A stretch of 64,000 nt of DNA from Pantoea piersonii (lineage in GTDB: Bacteria > Pseudomonadota > Gammaproteobacteria > Enterobacterales > Enterobacteriaceae): the NCBI RefSeq assembly GCF_003612015.1, contig NZ_RARB01000001.1, positions 248,001 to 312,000 on the forward strand, read 5' to 3'. The translations under genes and the position numbers were made by a program. Below, in pieces: positions 44,271 through 52,468 of the stretch (positions within the stretch are counted from its first letter, which is position 1; every line of letters starts with the position of its first letter). Below the pieces are notes generated by a model. The model saw only the letters and a program-made list of their open reading frames with translations, was not told where the DNA came from and did not search any database.

Positions 44271-45095
44271 ATGACAGCGGTAAAAATGGTGGCGGTTGAT
44301 ATGGACGGCACCTTTCTTGATAACCAAAAGCAGTACGACCGCCAGCGCTTTATGCGCTGCTACGAAGAGATGAAAGCGCGCGGCATTAAATTTGTCGTCG
44401 CCAGCGGCAATCAGTACTACCAGCTGAAATCTTTCTTCCCGACTATCGCCAGCGAAATCGCCTTTGTGGCGGAGAACGGCGCCTGGATTCTGGATGGCGA
44501 AGAGGAACTGTTTTGCGGTGAGTTTTCCCGTCCGGACGTTTATGCGCTGCTCGATACGCTGCAAAATGGCGACTATCCAGGGCTGCGCTATATTCTGTGC
44601 GGCCGCGAAAGCGCCTATTACTTTGAAGGCGCTGATGAGCAGTGGCTGGCGAAGATGCGTCACTACTGCCATCGCCTGAAGGCAATACAATCGCTGGATG
44701 AGACCAGCCACGATCGGCTGTTTAAGTTCGCGCTTAACCTGTCCGATGATTATGTCGAGCCGCTGATGGCAGATATTCAGCGGTTGCATGAGGGCGCGGC
44801 AGCGGCAACCTCAAGCGGACACGGCTCGGTGGATTTGATTGTGCCCGGCCATCACAAAGCCAACGGCCTGAATATTCTGGCGCAGCGCTGGGGCATTGAT
44901 CATCAGCAGGTGCTGGCGTTCGGCGACGGGGGCAACGATCTGGAAATGCTAAGACAGTCCGGTTTTAGTTTCGCCATGGCGAACGCGCCGCAGCGGGTAA
45001 AAGAGGCGGCGCGCTATACCGCGCCCGCCAACAGTGACGCGGGCGTATTGCAGGTCATCGAGAAGATGCTGGCGGGCGAACCGCCATTCGCGTAA
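44271..45095 (+). CDS. ybiV: Cof-type HAD-IIB sugar phosphatase, YbiV-like
   Basis: A 274-residue haloacid-dehalogenase phosphatase with a C2 cap. Motif I is VAVDMDGTFL (nucleophile Asp and acid/base Asp), motif II is FVVASGNQYYQL, the Lys of motif III is in PGHHKANGL, and motif IV is LAFGDGGNDLEML. The RGIKFVVASGNQYYQL block is nearly that of E. coli YbiV, which dephosphorylates sugar phosphates; other Cof paralogues are less similar. It is convergent with the iron alcohol dehydrogenase gene. Confidence 0.78.
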   Translation: MTAVKMVAVDMDGTFLDNQKQYDRQRFMRCYEEMKARGIKFVVASGNQYYQLKSFFPTIASEIAFVAENGAWILDGEEELFCGEFSRPDVYALLDTLQNGDYPGLRYILCGRESAYYFEGADEQWLAKMRHYCHRLKAIQSLDETSHDRLFKFALNLSDDYVEPLMADIQRLHEGAAAATSSGHGSVDLIVPGHHKANGLNILAQRWGIDHQQVLAFGDGGNDLEMLRQSGFSFAMANAPQRVKEAARYTAPANSDAGVLQVIEKMLAGEPPFA

Positions 45096-45096
45096 A

Positions 45097-45113
45097 GGGC
45101 AGCTTAGCTGCCC
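45097..45113. terminator. Bidirectional hairpin between convergent genes
   Basis: GGGCAGC-TTA-GCTGCCC lies between the HAD phosphatase stop (45095) and the alcohol dehydrogenase stop (45121). Confidence 0.6.
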
Positions 45114-45120
45114 GTTAGCG

Positions 45121-46272
45121 CTATGCTGAGGTCACGTCCCATCCCTGCATAAGCATCGCGCGCATCGCCTGCTGGCTGTAATTCACCAGCGAGTTTTTGC
45201 TGTTGGCGCGCGCCAGAATCCATTCGACATCCTCATTGCTCAGCGTCTGAGGTTCCTGCCAGAAAGGGGTAATGGCCTGCTGCTGCAGCCAGTTTTTCAG
45301 GAAACGCGCCGGCTGGGCTTCCGGTTCGGCGAAGAGTGCCTGCTGGAGCGTCTGCATCAACTGCTGCTGTTGTGGATCGCGGCTTTCCGCCAGCAGATCG
45401 AGGAACGGGAAGAGCAGGCGACCGCAAACTTCGCCATGGTGGTAGGGCTTGATCGCGCCCAGCTCGCCCGCGATGCCGTGGATAACGCCCAGACCCGCAC
45501 TGCTAAGGCTGACGCCGCCGAGCCAGGAGGCCATCATCATCGCTTCGCGCGCCGTATCGCCTTGCGCATCATCACGGTTCAGCGCCGGCCAGGCCTGAAC
45601 GAAGAGCCTCAGCCCGGTCAGCGCCAGCTGTCGGGTAAAGAGATTGCCCTTGCCTGAGAGCCAGGCTTCAAACAGATGGGTGAAGGCGTCGATGCCGCAG
45701 GTCGCCAGTACCTTATCGGGCGCGCCTTTAAGCAGATCCGCATCGAGAATCGCTACCTGCGGCACAAATACCGGATGGCGCAGCGAAGCCTTAACCTTGA
45801 TGTCGTGTTGATCGGTCACTACCGCGTTCTGCGTCGCCTCGCTGCCGGTGCCAGCCGTTGTTGGCACGGCGATCAGCGGCAGCGTAGCCGCCTGTACTGG
45901 CGTATCACCGACCTTTTCCAGATAGCGCGCGGTGGGCAACGGATGCTGCATCATGGCGCTGAAGGCTTTGGCGCCATCGATGACGCTGCCGCCGCCTATT
46001 GCCACCACGCGGTCCACATGGCCGCGCCAGCGTGTGACCCAGGCATCAATCTCAGCCGGTGACGCTTCATGCGCCACGATTTCATAACCAATAATAAGAT
46101 CGTTTAAATCGCTTTTCAGTCGCGCATAGATCGGCCCGTTAAGAAAAGAGCGGCCGCAGAACAGCAGCGTAGGCTGTGGATCGGCGCTCAGCAGCGGCAC
46201 CAGCTTATTGATGCTTCCGCGTCCAGAGAGGGTTCGTTGATTGCTGTACAGCTCGCTCAGGTTCTCACTCAC
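45121..46272 (-). CDS. Iron-containing (group III) alcohol dehydrogenase
   Basis: A 383-residue NAD(P)-dependent dehydrogenase of the Fe-ADH family. The nucleotide loop is VVAIGGGSVIDGAKAFS, and PTTAGTGSEAT follows. The metal ligands are in ATCGIDAFTHLFEAW (Asp and His), GLGVIHGIAGELGA (His) and YHHGEVCG (His). The preferred alcohol or ketone is unknown. It is divergent from gntT with a shared 288-base control region that carries two GntR operators, which hints at a link with gluconate or related sugar acids. Confidence 0.85.
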   Translation of the reverse strand: MSENLSELYSNQRTLSGRGSINKLVPLLSADPQPTLLFCGRSFLNGPIYARLKSDLNDLIIGYEIVAHEASPAEIDAWVTRWRGHVDRVVAIGGGSVIDGAKAFSAMMQHPLPTARYLEKVGDTPVQAATLPLIAVPTTAGTGSEATQNAVVTDQHDIKVKASLRHPVFVPQVAILDADLLKGAPDKVLATCGIDAFTHLFEAWLSGKGNLFTRQLALTGLRLFVQAWPALNRDDAQGDTAREAMMMASWLGGVSLSSAGLGVIHGIAGELGAIKPYHHGEVCGRLLFPFLDLLAESRDPQQQQLMQTLQQALFAEPEAQPARFLKNWLQQQAITPFWQEPQTLSNEDVEWILARANSKNSLVNYSQQAMRAMLMQGWDVTSA

Positions 46273-46421
46273 CGCAACATCCTTAAGTCAAAAGGGGAAA
46301 GTCAGAGTGTATCTAAAAGCCAGAGTGCGGCAGCGGCAAACTTTCTGATAACGCTGCGACGAAAAGTTGATCACCTTCGCAAAACAGAAATTCAACCTCA
46401 GCGGGAGGTGCTTTCAACAGG

Positions 46422-46451
46422 ATGTTACCCTTAACATGTTACTGGTAACAG
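46422..46451. promoter_or_regulatory. Two overlapping GntR operators upstream of gntT
   Basis: The gluconate repressor consensus is ATGTTACCSGTAACAT. Two copies lie here: ATGTTACCCTTAACAT (46422-46437) and ATGTTACTGGTAACAG (46436-46451), each with two mismatches, sharing two bases. GntR would repress gntT, and perhaps the divergent alcohol dehydrogenase, until gluconate is present. Confidence 0.8.
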
Positions 46452-46560
46452 TTATGTCAGGTTGTTAATCGTTTTTTCGATGCCGTACCCAACGTCCGAT
46501 TCGGACCCATGATAACAATATGCTGCTGGCGCTGGCCGGTCAGTAAGGTGGAGAAAAGCT

Positions 46561-47877
46561 ATGCCATTACTTATTGTGGCGATCGGGGTGGCGTTACTGC
46601 TGCTGCTGATGATTCGCTTCAAACTCAATGGATTCATCGCGCTGATTCTGGTGGCGCTGGTGGTTGGCATGATGCAGGGCATGCCGGTCAATAAAGTCAT
46701 CCTTTCAATCAAAAACGGCGTCGGCGGCACGCTTGGCAGCCTGGCGCTCATCATGGGATTCGGCGCCATGCTTGGCAAGCTGCTGGCTGACTGCGGCGGC
46801 GCGCAGCGCATCGCTACGACGCTGATCGAGAAATTCGGCAAACAGCATATTCAGTGGGCGCTGGTGCTGACCGGTTTTACCGTTGGCTTCGCGCTCTTCT
46901 ATGAAGTCGGATTCGTGCTGATGCTGCCGCTGGTCTTCAGCATCGCCGCGTCTGCGCGCGTGCCGCTGCTCTTCGTCGGCGTGCCGATGGCGGCCGCGCT
47001 GTCAGTGACGCACGGCTTCCTGCCGCCGCACCCCGGCCCGACGGCGATTGCCACCTTGTTCAACGCCGATATGGGCAAAACGCTGCTGTGGGGCACGCTG
47101 CTCGGCATCCCAACAGTGATCCTTGCCGGACCGGTTTACGCCCGCTTTCTGAAAAGCATCGATAAACCCATTCCGGAAGGGCTTTATAACCCGAAAACCT
47201 TCAGCGAAGAGGAGATGCCGGGCTTCGGCGTCAGCGTCTGGACCGCGCTGGTGCCAGTGGTGCTGATGGCGCTGCGTGCGCTGGCGGAAATGGCGTTGCC
47301 GAAAGGACATGCGCTTCTGCCTTATGCAGAGTTTTTTGGCGATCCGGTGATGGCGACGCTGATTGCGGTGCTGATCGCGATCTTCACCTTCGGCCTGAAC
47401 CGCGGGCGCAGCATGGATGAGGTAATGGGCACCATTACCGACTCGATAAAAATCATCGCTATGATGCTGCTGATTATCGGCGGCGGCGGGGCGTTCAAGC
47501 AGGTGCTGGTGGACAGCGGCGTTGATAAATATATTGCCGCAATGATGCAGGAGAGCAACGTCTCGCCGATCTTTATGGCCTGGTCAATTGCCGCCGTGTT
47601 GCGCATTGCGCTGGGATCCGCCACCGTGGCGGCGATCACCGCGGGCGGCATTGTCGCGCCGCTGATTGCCAGCAGCGGCGCCAGCCCGGAACTGATGGTT
47701 ATTGCGGTCGGCTCAGGCAGCGTTATTTTCTCTCACGTCAACGATCCCGGCTTCTGGCTGTTTAAAGAGTATTTTAACCTGACGATTGGCGAAACCATCC
47801 GCTCATGGTCCGCGCTGGAAACCATTATTTCTGTGTGCGGTCTGGTGGGCTGTATGCTGCTGTCGTATGTGATTTAA
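46561..47877 (+). CDS. gntT: GntT, high-affinity gluconate/proton symporter
   Basis: Inner-membrane gluconate permease of the GntP family, 438 residues, the same length as E. coli GntT and alike along its length (LNGFIALILVALVVGMMQGM, GFALFYEVGFVLMLPLVF, THGFLPPHPGPTAIATLF, HVNDPGFWLFKEYFNLTIGE). It has twelve or more membrane helices. The GntR operators about 110 bases upstream fit its role. No gluconate kinase is in the window. Confidence 0.93.
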   Translation: MPLLIVAIGVALLLLLMIRFKLNGFIALILVALVVGMMQGMPVNKVILSIKNGVGGTLGSLALIMGFGAMLGKLLADCGGAQRIATTLIEKFGKQHIQWALVLTGFTVGFALFYEVGFVLMLPLVFSIAASARVPLLFVGVPMAAALSVTHGFLPPHPGPTAIATLFNADMGKTLLWGTLLGIPTVILAGPVYARFLKSIDKPIPEGLYNPKTFSEEEMPGFGVSVWTALVPVVLMALRALAEMALPKGHALLPYAEFFGDPVMATLIAVLIAIFTFGLNRGRSMDEVMGTITDSIKIIAMMLLIIGGGGAFKQVLVDSGVDKYIAAMMQESNVSPIFMAWSIAAVLRIALGSATVAAITAGGIVAPLIASSGASPELMVIAVGSGSVIFSHVNDPGFWLFKEYFNLTIGETIRSWSALETIISVCGLVGCMLLSYVI

Positions 47878-47883
47878 AACCAA

Positions 47884-47906
47884 CCGCCGGGCGTGCTGCC
47901 CGGCGG
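47884..47906. terminator. Hairpin between convergent gntT and hcxB
   Basis: CCGCCGGGC-GTGCT-GCCCGGCGG, a perfect 9-bp stem. Read on the minus strand it is followed by TTGGTTTT, so it best ends hcxB transcripts. Confidence 0.65.
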
Positions 47907-47912
47907 ATAGCC

Positions 47913-48995
47913 TTAGCTGGCCAGCGCGCGAAACGCGGCCAGCTCCTCTTCAGGCATGCCTGCCTGTTTCGCTGCCGCGCAAATTTGCTGCCAGCTGTTG
48001 GCGTCCAGCGGGATCCCGTCACGCTCGCGCAGCGCGCGATTCGCCTCTTCCCATTCGCCTGGCACCTGTATCGGCTCGCTGCCGCTCTGCGGCGATCGCT
48101 TCACCCACTCAAGAAAGGCTTCCGCCTCGTCCTGCATCGCCGGCGCGTTGAACGCGTCCGGGTTAAGGATAATGGTGGTCATGCAGTTATAGATCGCATC
48201 ATGGCTGGCAAGTACCGTTTCGTCATGAGTCGTGCGCCCGCCGGAGAGCGCACCGCCGAGAATTTCGCACAGGGTCGCCAGCGCATAGCCTTTATGCAGG
48301 CCAAAGGGCAGCAGCGAGCCGTAGGGCGCTTCATGCATGACGGCAGGGTGTGCGGTCGGCTTGCCCTGATGATCGATCAGATAGCCAGGCGCGACGTCGA
48401 CCCCTTTGTTGTAGGCGACACGCGTTTTGCCAAAGGCGATGCCGCTGGTAGCGAAATCGAGCAAAAGCGGGCTGGCGTTACGGCGCGGAAAGATGGCGCA
48501 GAACGGGTTCGTGCCGAAACGGCGATCGCTGCCGCCAAACGGCGCCACCATCGGATCGCCCATCACATTGACGAAATGAAAAGAGATAAAGCCTGCCGCC
48601 GCGCACTGTTCCGCCCAGTGGCCGATTCGGCCAATATGATGAGAATGGTGCAGGCCGACCGCGGCGATGCCTGACTGACGCGCCCGCGCAATGCCTTGCT
48701 GCATCGCCTCGAAAGCAGCGACCTGACCGAAGCCGGAACGGGCGTGAAAGGTCAGCACCGCGCCGGCGTCTTTTTCCAGCACCGGATGCTGATTAAGCTG
48801 CAGATGTCCCTGACTGAACGAGGCCATATAGCTGGGGATCATGCCGACGCCGTGGGAATCGTGCCCGGCCAGATTGGCCGCCACCAGATGATCCGCCACC
48901 AGGCGCGCTTCGTCAGCTTCGCTGCCGGCATGCAGCCATATCGCCTGCACAAACTGATGCAGCCGCGCGGCATTGATACGATAGAGTTCACTCAC
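47913..48995 (-). CDS. hcxB: HcxB (YbiC), hydroxycarboxylate dehydrogenase B
   Basis: A 360-residue NAD(P)-dependent enzyme of the malate/L-lactate dehydrogenase-2 family, which reduces 2-oxo acids. Family features are NLAGHDSHGVGMIPSYMAS (catalytic His), HSHHIGRIGHWAEQCAAAG, RRFGTNPFCAIFPR and HKGYALATLCEILGGALSGG. It matches E. coli YbiC/HcxB along its length (361 residues). It is convergent with gntT and separated by a hairpin. Confidence 0.9.
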   Translation of the reverse strand: MSELYRINAARLHQFVQAIWLHAGSEADEARLVADHLVAANLAGHDSHGVGMIPSYMASFSQGHLQLNQHPVLEKDAGAVLTFHARSGFGQVAAFEAMQQGIARARQSGIAAVGLHHSHHIGRIGHWAEQCAAAGFISFHFVNVMGDPMVAPFGGSDRRFGTNPFCAIFPRRNASPLLLDFATSGIAFGKTRVAYNKGVDVAPGYLIDHQGKPTAHPAVMHEAPYGSLLPFGLHKGYALATLCEILGGALSGGRTTHDETVLASHDAIYNCMTTIILNPDAFNAPAMQDEAEAFLEWVKRSPQSGSEPIQVPGEWEEANRALRERDGIPLDANSWQQICAAAKQAGMPEEELAAFRALAS

Positions 48996-49109
48996 CTTCG
49001 TTTCTCCTTTTTATGGGTACAACCGCATCCTGCGACCAAAAAACGGCAACGGCAAGTGGGGAGCGTTCAGCAGAAGGGAAGGGCCACAGAGTGTGGCCCA
49101 AGGCGAGCA

Positions 49110-49355
49110 TTAATGCGGCTGCTCAAAACCGGCTTTGACCATTTGCTCACGCAACGCGCGCGTAATTTCGCGATTACCGCCGGTAACGGGGTAGATCACG
49201 TTGTTGACGACATCATCCAGGTAGTGCTCATCAAACTCTTGCATGGTGAGCTGCGTGCCGCCTTCATCATTGATAGCGAAAGATCCTTTAATATGATCGC
49301 CCGCGTTTTTCGCTTTAAGGCTATATCGTCCCATACTGGTATTAATCATGCTCAT
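49110..49355 (-). CDS. Hypothetical small protein
   Basis: An 81-residue protein I do not recognise. A beta-rich N-terminal half (GRYSLKAKNAGDHIKGSFAI, NDEGGTQLTM) is followed by a helical, acidic part (DEHYLDDVVNNVIYPV) and a C-terminal helix (REITRALREQMVKAGFEQ). No Cys, no signal peptide. AAAAGGAG is upstream of the ATG, which supports translation. It is alone between hcxB and yohP. Confidence 0.7.
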   Translation of the reverse strand: MSMINTSMGRYSLKAKNAGDHIKGSFAINDEGGTQLTMQEFDEHYLDDVVNNVIYPVTGGNREITRALREQMVKAGFEQPH

Positions 49356-49565
49356 AATGTCTCCTTTTGCTCGACTTACGTTGGTACTCGCAGAGGCCTG
49401 CCTTTGCCGCTAAAAGTTTAGCGGGTCGCAAAGATCAAAACGAAGCGTAAAGTGGTTAAAAAAACAACTGCTGCGACCGACGTCGCAGAAATAGATCGGG
49501 CTTTTCTGGAAAGCGCGCGGGCCAGACGCAGCGGCGAGCCGACCGGCAAAAACGCAGCGATAAGC

Positions 49566-49571
49566 TATACT
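49566..49571 (+). promoter_or_regulatory. Probable sigma-S type -10 element of yohP
   Basis: GCTATACTCTT (49564-49574) closely follows the sigma-S -10 consensus KCTATACTTAA; the hexamer is TATACT at 49566-49571. No good -35 is seen, as is common for sigma-S promoters. The yohP start codon is 41 bases downstream. Confidence 0.55.
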
Positions 49572-49611
49572 CTTATCTTGAAAGGTTTTTTACTGGCAAA
49601 GGAACATGGAT

Positions 49612-49695
49612 ATGAAAATAATTTTGTGGATTATCGCCATTATCTTCATTGTAGGGTTACTGACGCTGACTGGCGTATTTAAGTTAATCTTCTGA
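49612..49695 (+). CDS. yohP: YohP, 27-residue inner-membrane protein
   Basis: The frame MKIILWIIAIIFIVGLLTLT then GVFKLIF is a 27-residue single membrane helix. It is very close to E. coli YohP, also 27 residues, as I remember it. YohP is a stress-related small membrane protein studied as a model for post-translational membrane insertion; its function is open. AAAGGA lies eight bases before ATG 49612. It is read in a different frame from a longer meaningless frame covering 49452-49682. Confidence 0.9.
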   Translation: MKIILWIIAIIFIVGLLTLTGVFKLIF

Positions 49696-49703
49696 ATCAA
49701 CAC

Positions 49704-49722
49704 GGGCACCGCTCAGGTGCCC
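49704..49722. terminator. Hairpin between convergent yohP and zinc-ribbon gene
   Basis: GGGCACC-GCTCA-GGTGCCC with a TTGCTCGT tail, nine bases after the yohP stop; it overlaps the last codons of the opposing gene. Confidence 0.65.
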
Positions 49723-49925
49723 TTGCTCGTATCCTTCTTTTTCATCTGCGAAACCAGACAGCGCGTAATGGGATCAATCGGTGTATTCGGCAACAAATCT
49801 TGCGCGGTCAGGCGCTTGTTGCAGCTGGCGCAGCGTGCGCCATGAAGCGCCGGTTCTGCGGAAGGATCATCGGTAAAAGTAAACTTTGCGCTGCCGCAGG
49901 CGGTGCAGCGAATCTTCATCACCAT
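49713..49925 (-). CDS. Small zinc-ribbon protein (ECs_2282-like family)
   Basis: A 70-residue protein with two CxxC pairs (IRCTACGSAKF and ARCASCNKRL), making a zinc ribbon, followed by a short helical tail. It resembles the ECs_2282/YnfU family of small putative zinc-binding proteins; function unknown. The first codons read MVMKIRC, and either Met could be the start. The terminator of yohP overlaps its end. Confidence 0.75.
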   Translation of the reverse strand: MVMKIRCTACGSAKFTFTDDPSAEPALHGARCASCNKRLTAQDLLPNTPIDPITRCLVSQMKKKDTSKGT

Positions 49926-50309
49926 ATCAATGCTCTCATTGCCTGAAACGAACAGGCGCTATTCTAACAAATCCCTATCTTTTATTTATCAAAAATCCTA
50001 AACAATTAATGCGCGTTATCTTTTAGGGTTTCTAGTTAACTTTTTAATTGTTATATGGTGTGATTGTTAATGAAGGTTACTTTTTCATGCTGCGAGATGC
50101 CAGAAAACGCCTGAAGCAGCGTTGAAGTAGCGGTAACCGCCTTTGCCGACGTGCCAGCAAACAAGCGTTTTCTCTCGCTGTTTTGCCAGTGTTTGGTTTC
50201 GGTTGAGCATAATTACGCCCCTGACACAGGATTTTATTAAACCACGATGCGCGCGACCTGAAAGGAGCAAGCCGGTCAAACCGCCGTCGATTTGTACAGG
50301 AAAACAGTT
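49926..50309. other. pagP upstream region with possible PhoP box
   Basis: About 380 bases, strongly AT-rich on the left. A direct repeat TGTTTG (50191-50196), five bases, GGTTGA (50202-50207) resembles the PhoP box (GGTTTA-N5-GGTTTA). CATAAT follows at 50209-50214, closer than usual for a PhoP-activated -10, so I am not sure of the promoter geometry. A minus-strand frame at 50085-50279 is open but unlikely to be a gene. Confidence 0.35.
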
Positions 50310-50882
50310 TTGAACCGGTCTTTTTTGAGCGCCTTTGCCGGAACGTGCGCTGCGCTTACTCTCCCTTTTTCACTCCATGCCGCGACCCTGACGCAGAGCG
50401 TTGAAAGCGGCTGGAATACCTTTAGCAATAATGTGCAGCAGACCTGGGAACAGCCGCACAATAAAGATTTCTATCTGCCTGCCATCACCTGGCATAACCG
50501 CTGGACCTACGACGACGAGCATATCAATCGCTACAATGAGCGGCCCTGGGGCGCGGGCGGCGGCATCTCCCGTTATGACGAGAAGGGCAACTGGCACGGC
50601 CTCTATTTGATGGCGTTTAAAGATTCGTTTAATAAGTGGGAGCCCTTTAGCGGCTATGGCTGGGAAGCGACCTGGCGTCCGCTGAGCGATCAGCGCTTCC
50701 ATCTGGGGGCAGGCTATACCGCAGGCGTGACGGCGCGTCATAACTGGAATTATATCCCTGTCCCCGCGCTGCTGCCGCTGGCTTCGGTGGGATATGGCCC
50801 GCTGAATTTTCAGATGACCTATATTCCAGGGACTTACAATAACGGCAACGTCTTCTTCGCCTGGCTGAGGTTTCAGTTTTGA
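50310..50882 (+). CDS. pagP: PagP, lipid A palmitoyltransferase
   Basis: Outer-membrane beta-barrel enzyme that moves palmitate from phospholipids to lipid A and so gives resistance to cationic peptides. About 190 residues with a signal peptide (start TTG 50310, AGGA eight bases upstream; a TTG at 50292 is possible) cut near LHA|ATLTQS. The catalytic residues are present: His in [10 protein letters not shown], and Asp-Ser in [12 protein letters not shown]. The barrel ends in Phe (FFAWLRFQF), as needed for outer-membrane assembly. In E. coli the gene is PhoP-controlled. Confidence 0.94.
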   Translation: MNRSFLSAFAGTCAALTLPFSLHAATLTQSVESGWNTFSNNVQQTWEQPHNKDFYLPAITWHNRWTYDDEHINRYNERPWGAGGGISRYDEKGNWHGLYLMAFKDSFNKWEPFSGYGWEATWRPLSDQRFHLGAGYTAGVTARHNWNYIPVPALLPLASVGYGPLNFQMTYIPGTYNNGNVFFAWLRFQF

Positions 50883-51032
50883 TTTTTTGATGGTGGCAGG
50901 AAAGCGGGAGGAAGAGAAAAAAGGCGATATTTATCACTTTTTCATCAATTCTCACTGGACAAATGTCACTGCAATTGCTGTACTAGACGCCGACACAGTT
51001 TAGTGTCCATTTTTCATGTAAAGGTAATATAG

Positions 51033-51242
51033 ATGTCCAAGATTAAAGGTAACGTTAAGTGGTTTAATGAATCCAAAGGATTCGGTTTCATTACTCCAGA
51101 AGATGGCAGCAAAGACGTGTTCGTACACTTCTCTGCTATCCAGAGCAACGGTTTTAAAACTCTGGCTGAAGGTCAGCGCGTAGAGTTTGAAATCACCGAA
51201 GGCGCCAAAGGCCCATCTGCTGCTAACGTTATCAGCCTGTAA
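51033..51242 (+). CDS. cspE: CspE, cold-shock-like RNA chaperone
   Basis: A 69-residue single OB-fold protein that binds single-stranded RNA and DNA and melts RNA structure, acting as an antiterminator. RNP1 is KGFGFIT and RNP2 is VFVHFSAI. It differs from E. coli CspE at only a few positions near the C-terminus (for example IQSNGF and ITEGAK). It is preceded by pagP, as in E. coli, and ended by a strong terminator. Confidence 0.97.
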   Translation: MSKIKGNVKWFNESKGFGFITPEDGSKDVFVHFSAIQSNGFKTLAEGQRVEFEITEGAKGPSAANVISL

Positions 51243-51265
51243 GTTAACAGTCAGAATTTCAAAAA

Positions 51266-51288
51266 CCCGCCGCATGGCGGGTTTTTTT
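51266..51288 (+). terminator. cspE Rho-independent terminator
   Basis: CCCGCC-GCAT-GGCGGG (51266-51281) with seven T (51282-51288). Confidence 0.92.
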
Positions 51289-51385
51289 ATGGCTGAAAAA
51301 AGCGGTACAAGCCGCCTGCCACGCTACCCAGCGCCAGTATCAGCGCCATCGCTTCCTCCAGGCTTCTCGGTATCATCATTCTCAT
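51287..51385 (-). CDS. Possible 32-residue membrane peptide
   Basis: A minus-strand frame from ATG 51385 to TAA 51287 encodes MRMMIPRSLEEAMALILALG followed by SVAGGLYRFFQP, a short single membrane helix with basic ends. GAGAGAG lies upstream. Its stop codon overlaps the tail of the cspE terminator. E. coli has crcB after cspE; nothing like crcB is seen here. I do not recognise the peptide, and chance cannot be excluded. The rest of 51289-51597 holds no gene. Confidence 0.3.
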   Translation of the reverse strand: MRMMIPRSLEEAMALILALGSVAGGLYRFFQP

Positions 51386-51597
51386 GACGTTCTCTCTCGA
51401 TCAGGCTCAGGGGCTCAGCTTCGCAGGGAAAGATTAACGCAGCCTTAACCTTCTGTGACAGATTATTCTCCTTACCAAATCTGCGGCGTCAGTCACATAA
51501 AAGCCTTGTAACATAATTATAACAACCCTTACTTGCAGCTTTTTTTCCGCCAACGCTATATAAAAGAGCGGCAGTTCTATCTACTTGAGGAGACAGG

Positions 51598-52023
51598 ATG
51601 AACATACGTCAGGCACAGGCGAAAGACAGCTTTGCGCTCAGCGCGCTGTTGGCGGAATTAGGCTACGGCGGTACCGAGAGCTTTATCGATAAACGCCTTG
51701 CCCAGCTCAGCAGCGACCCCGACGAAATGCTGCTGGTGGCGGAGCATGGGACGCAGGTGCTGGGATTCCTGTCGATGCATTTTATTCCGCAGCTGGCCCT
51801 GGCAGGTGACTTCGCCCGCATCAGCTATTTTTGTATCGCTGAGGGGGAGCGCAGCAAGGGGGTTGGCCAGCAGCTGTTACAGCACGCCGAAGCGATGGCG
51901 GCGCAGCGCGGATGCGACCGTATGGAAGTGCACTGTCACGCATCGCGCTTAAAGGCGAATCAGTTTTACATGCGCGAAGGCTACGTAGAGTCGCCGCGCT
52001 ACCATATTAAAGGTCTGAACTGA
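51598..52023 (+). CDS. GNAT-family N-acetyltransferase
   Basis: A 141-residue acetyl-CoA-dependent acetyltransferase. The GNAT fold is clear: N-terminal MNIRQAQAKDSFALSALLAE, the acetyl-CoA binding loop FCIAEGERSKGVGQQLLQ (R/QxxGxG/A type), and a C-terminal ANQFYMREGYVESPRYH. The substrate is unknown. GAGGAGACAGG precedes the ATG. Its end overlaps a regulator remnant on the other strand by 17 bases. Confidence 0.85.
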   Translation: MNIRQAQAKDSFALSALLAELGYGGTESFIDKRLAQLSSDPDEMLLVAEHGTQVLGFLSMHFIPQLALAGDFARISYFCIAEGERSKGVGQQLLQHAEAMAAQRGCDRMEVHCHASRLKANQFYMREGYVESPRYHIKGLN

Positions 52024-52300
52024 GCCTCAGCTCACGTCCGGCAGCAATAGCCAGCGCGCTGGCCAGCATCTCTACCTGCGTCTCCTGCAGGCAGGCGATG
52101 CTGACGCGGATGAACTGCAACGGCCCCAGCCGGCAGCGTTCTCCTGGCAACACGGCAATGCCCCGCGCCGCCAGGGTGATCATGGCATACTGCTCCGACG
52201 CCACCGGTATGCAAATGCTTAGGCCGTCGCGCATCGGCAGATCCAGTCCGCGTGTCGCCAGCACCTTCTGCTTTTTTCTGCCCCAGGGCTGCTGACTGAT
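52007..52300 (-). pseudogene. C-terminal remnant of a MocR-type (PLP-domain) regulator
   Basis: The minus-strand frame reads ATRGLDLPMRDGLSICIPVA, then EQYAMITLAARGIAVLPGER and FIRVSIACLQETQVEMLASA before the stop. This resembles the last 80-90 residues of the aminotransferase-like domain of GntR/MocR regulators. The frame stays open upstream to about 52498 but has no start codon, and the family resemblance ends near 52290. The helix-turn-helix part and most of the PLP domain are missing. Confidence 0.6.
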
Positions 52301-52304
52301 TTGT

Positions 52305-52468
52305 AACGCACCGCGCAGGAATTGCCCGCCAGCTGGAATCAGAACGGATTTGAGATTAACAAGAAGATGATAGCCGACTTTGCCGGTGAACTTTATTAGC
52401 AGGGTCTGACGAAAACGCGCCTGACGCCGGAAGCGATCTTCCTGGCGGCCAGTAAGGGGGAAGCATGA
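52305..52468 (+). pseudogene. Short C-terminal gene remnant with an internal stop
   Basis: The plus-strand frame ASWNQNGFEINKKMIADFAG-ELY is broken by TAG at 52397-52399 and goes on as [22 protein letters not shown] to a TGA that overlaps the ybeM start (ATGA). It reads like the tail of a real protein, perhaps a transporter binding protein, with a nonsense mutation, but the family cannot be fixed from 50 residues. Confidence 0.4.

Noticed and set aside
49452-49682. 76-codon frame over the yohP region
   Set aside because: yohP is read in another frame with strong similarity and a good ribosome site.
50085-50279. 64-codon minus-strand frame in the pagP leader
   Set aside because: Lies across the likely pagP control region and looks like random sequence.
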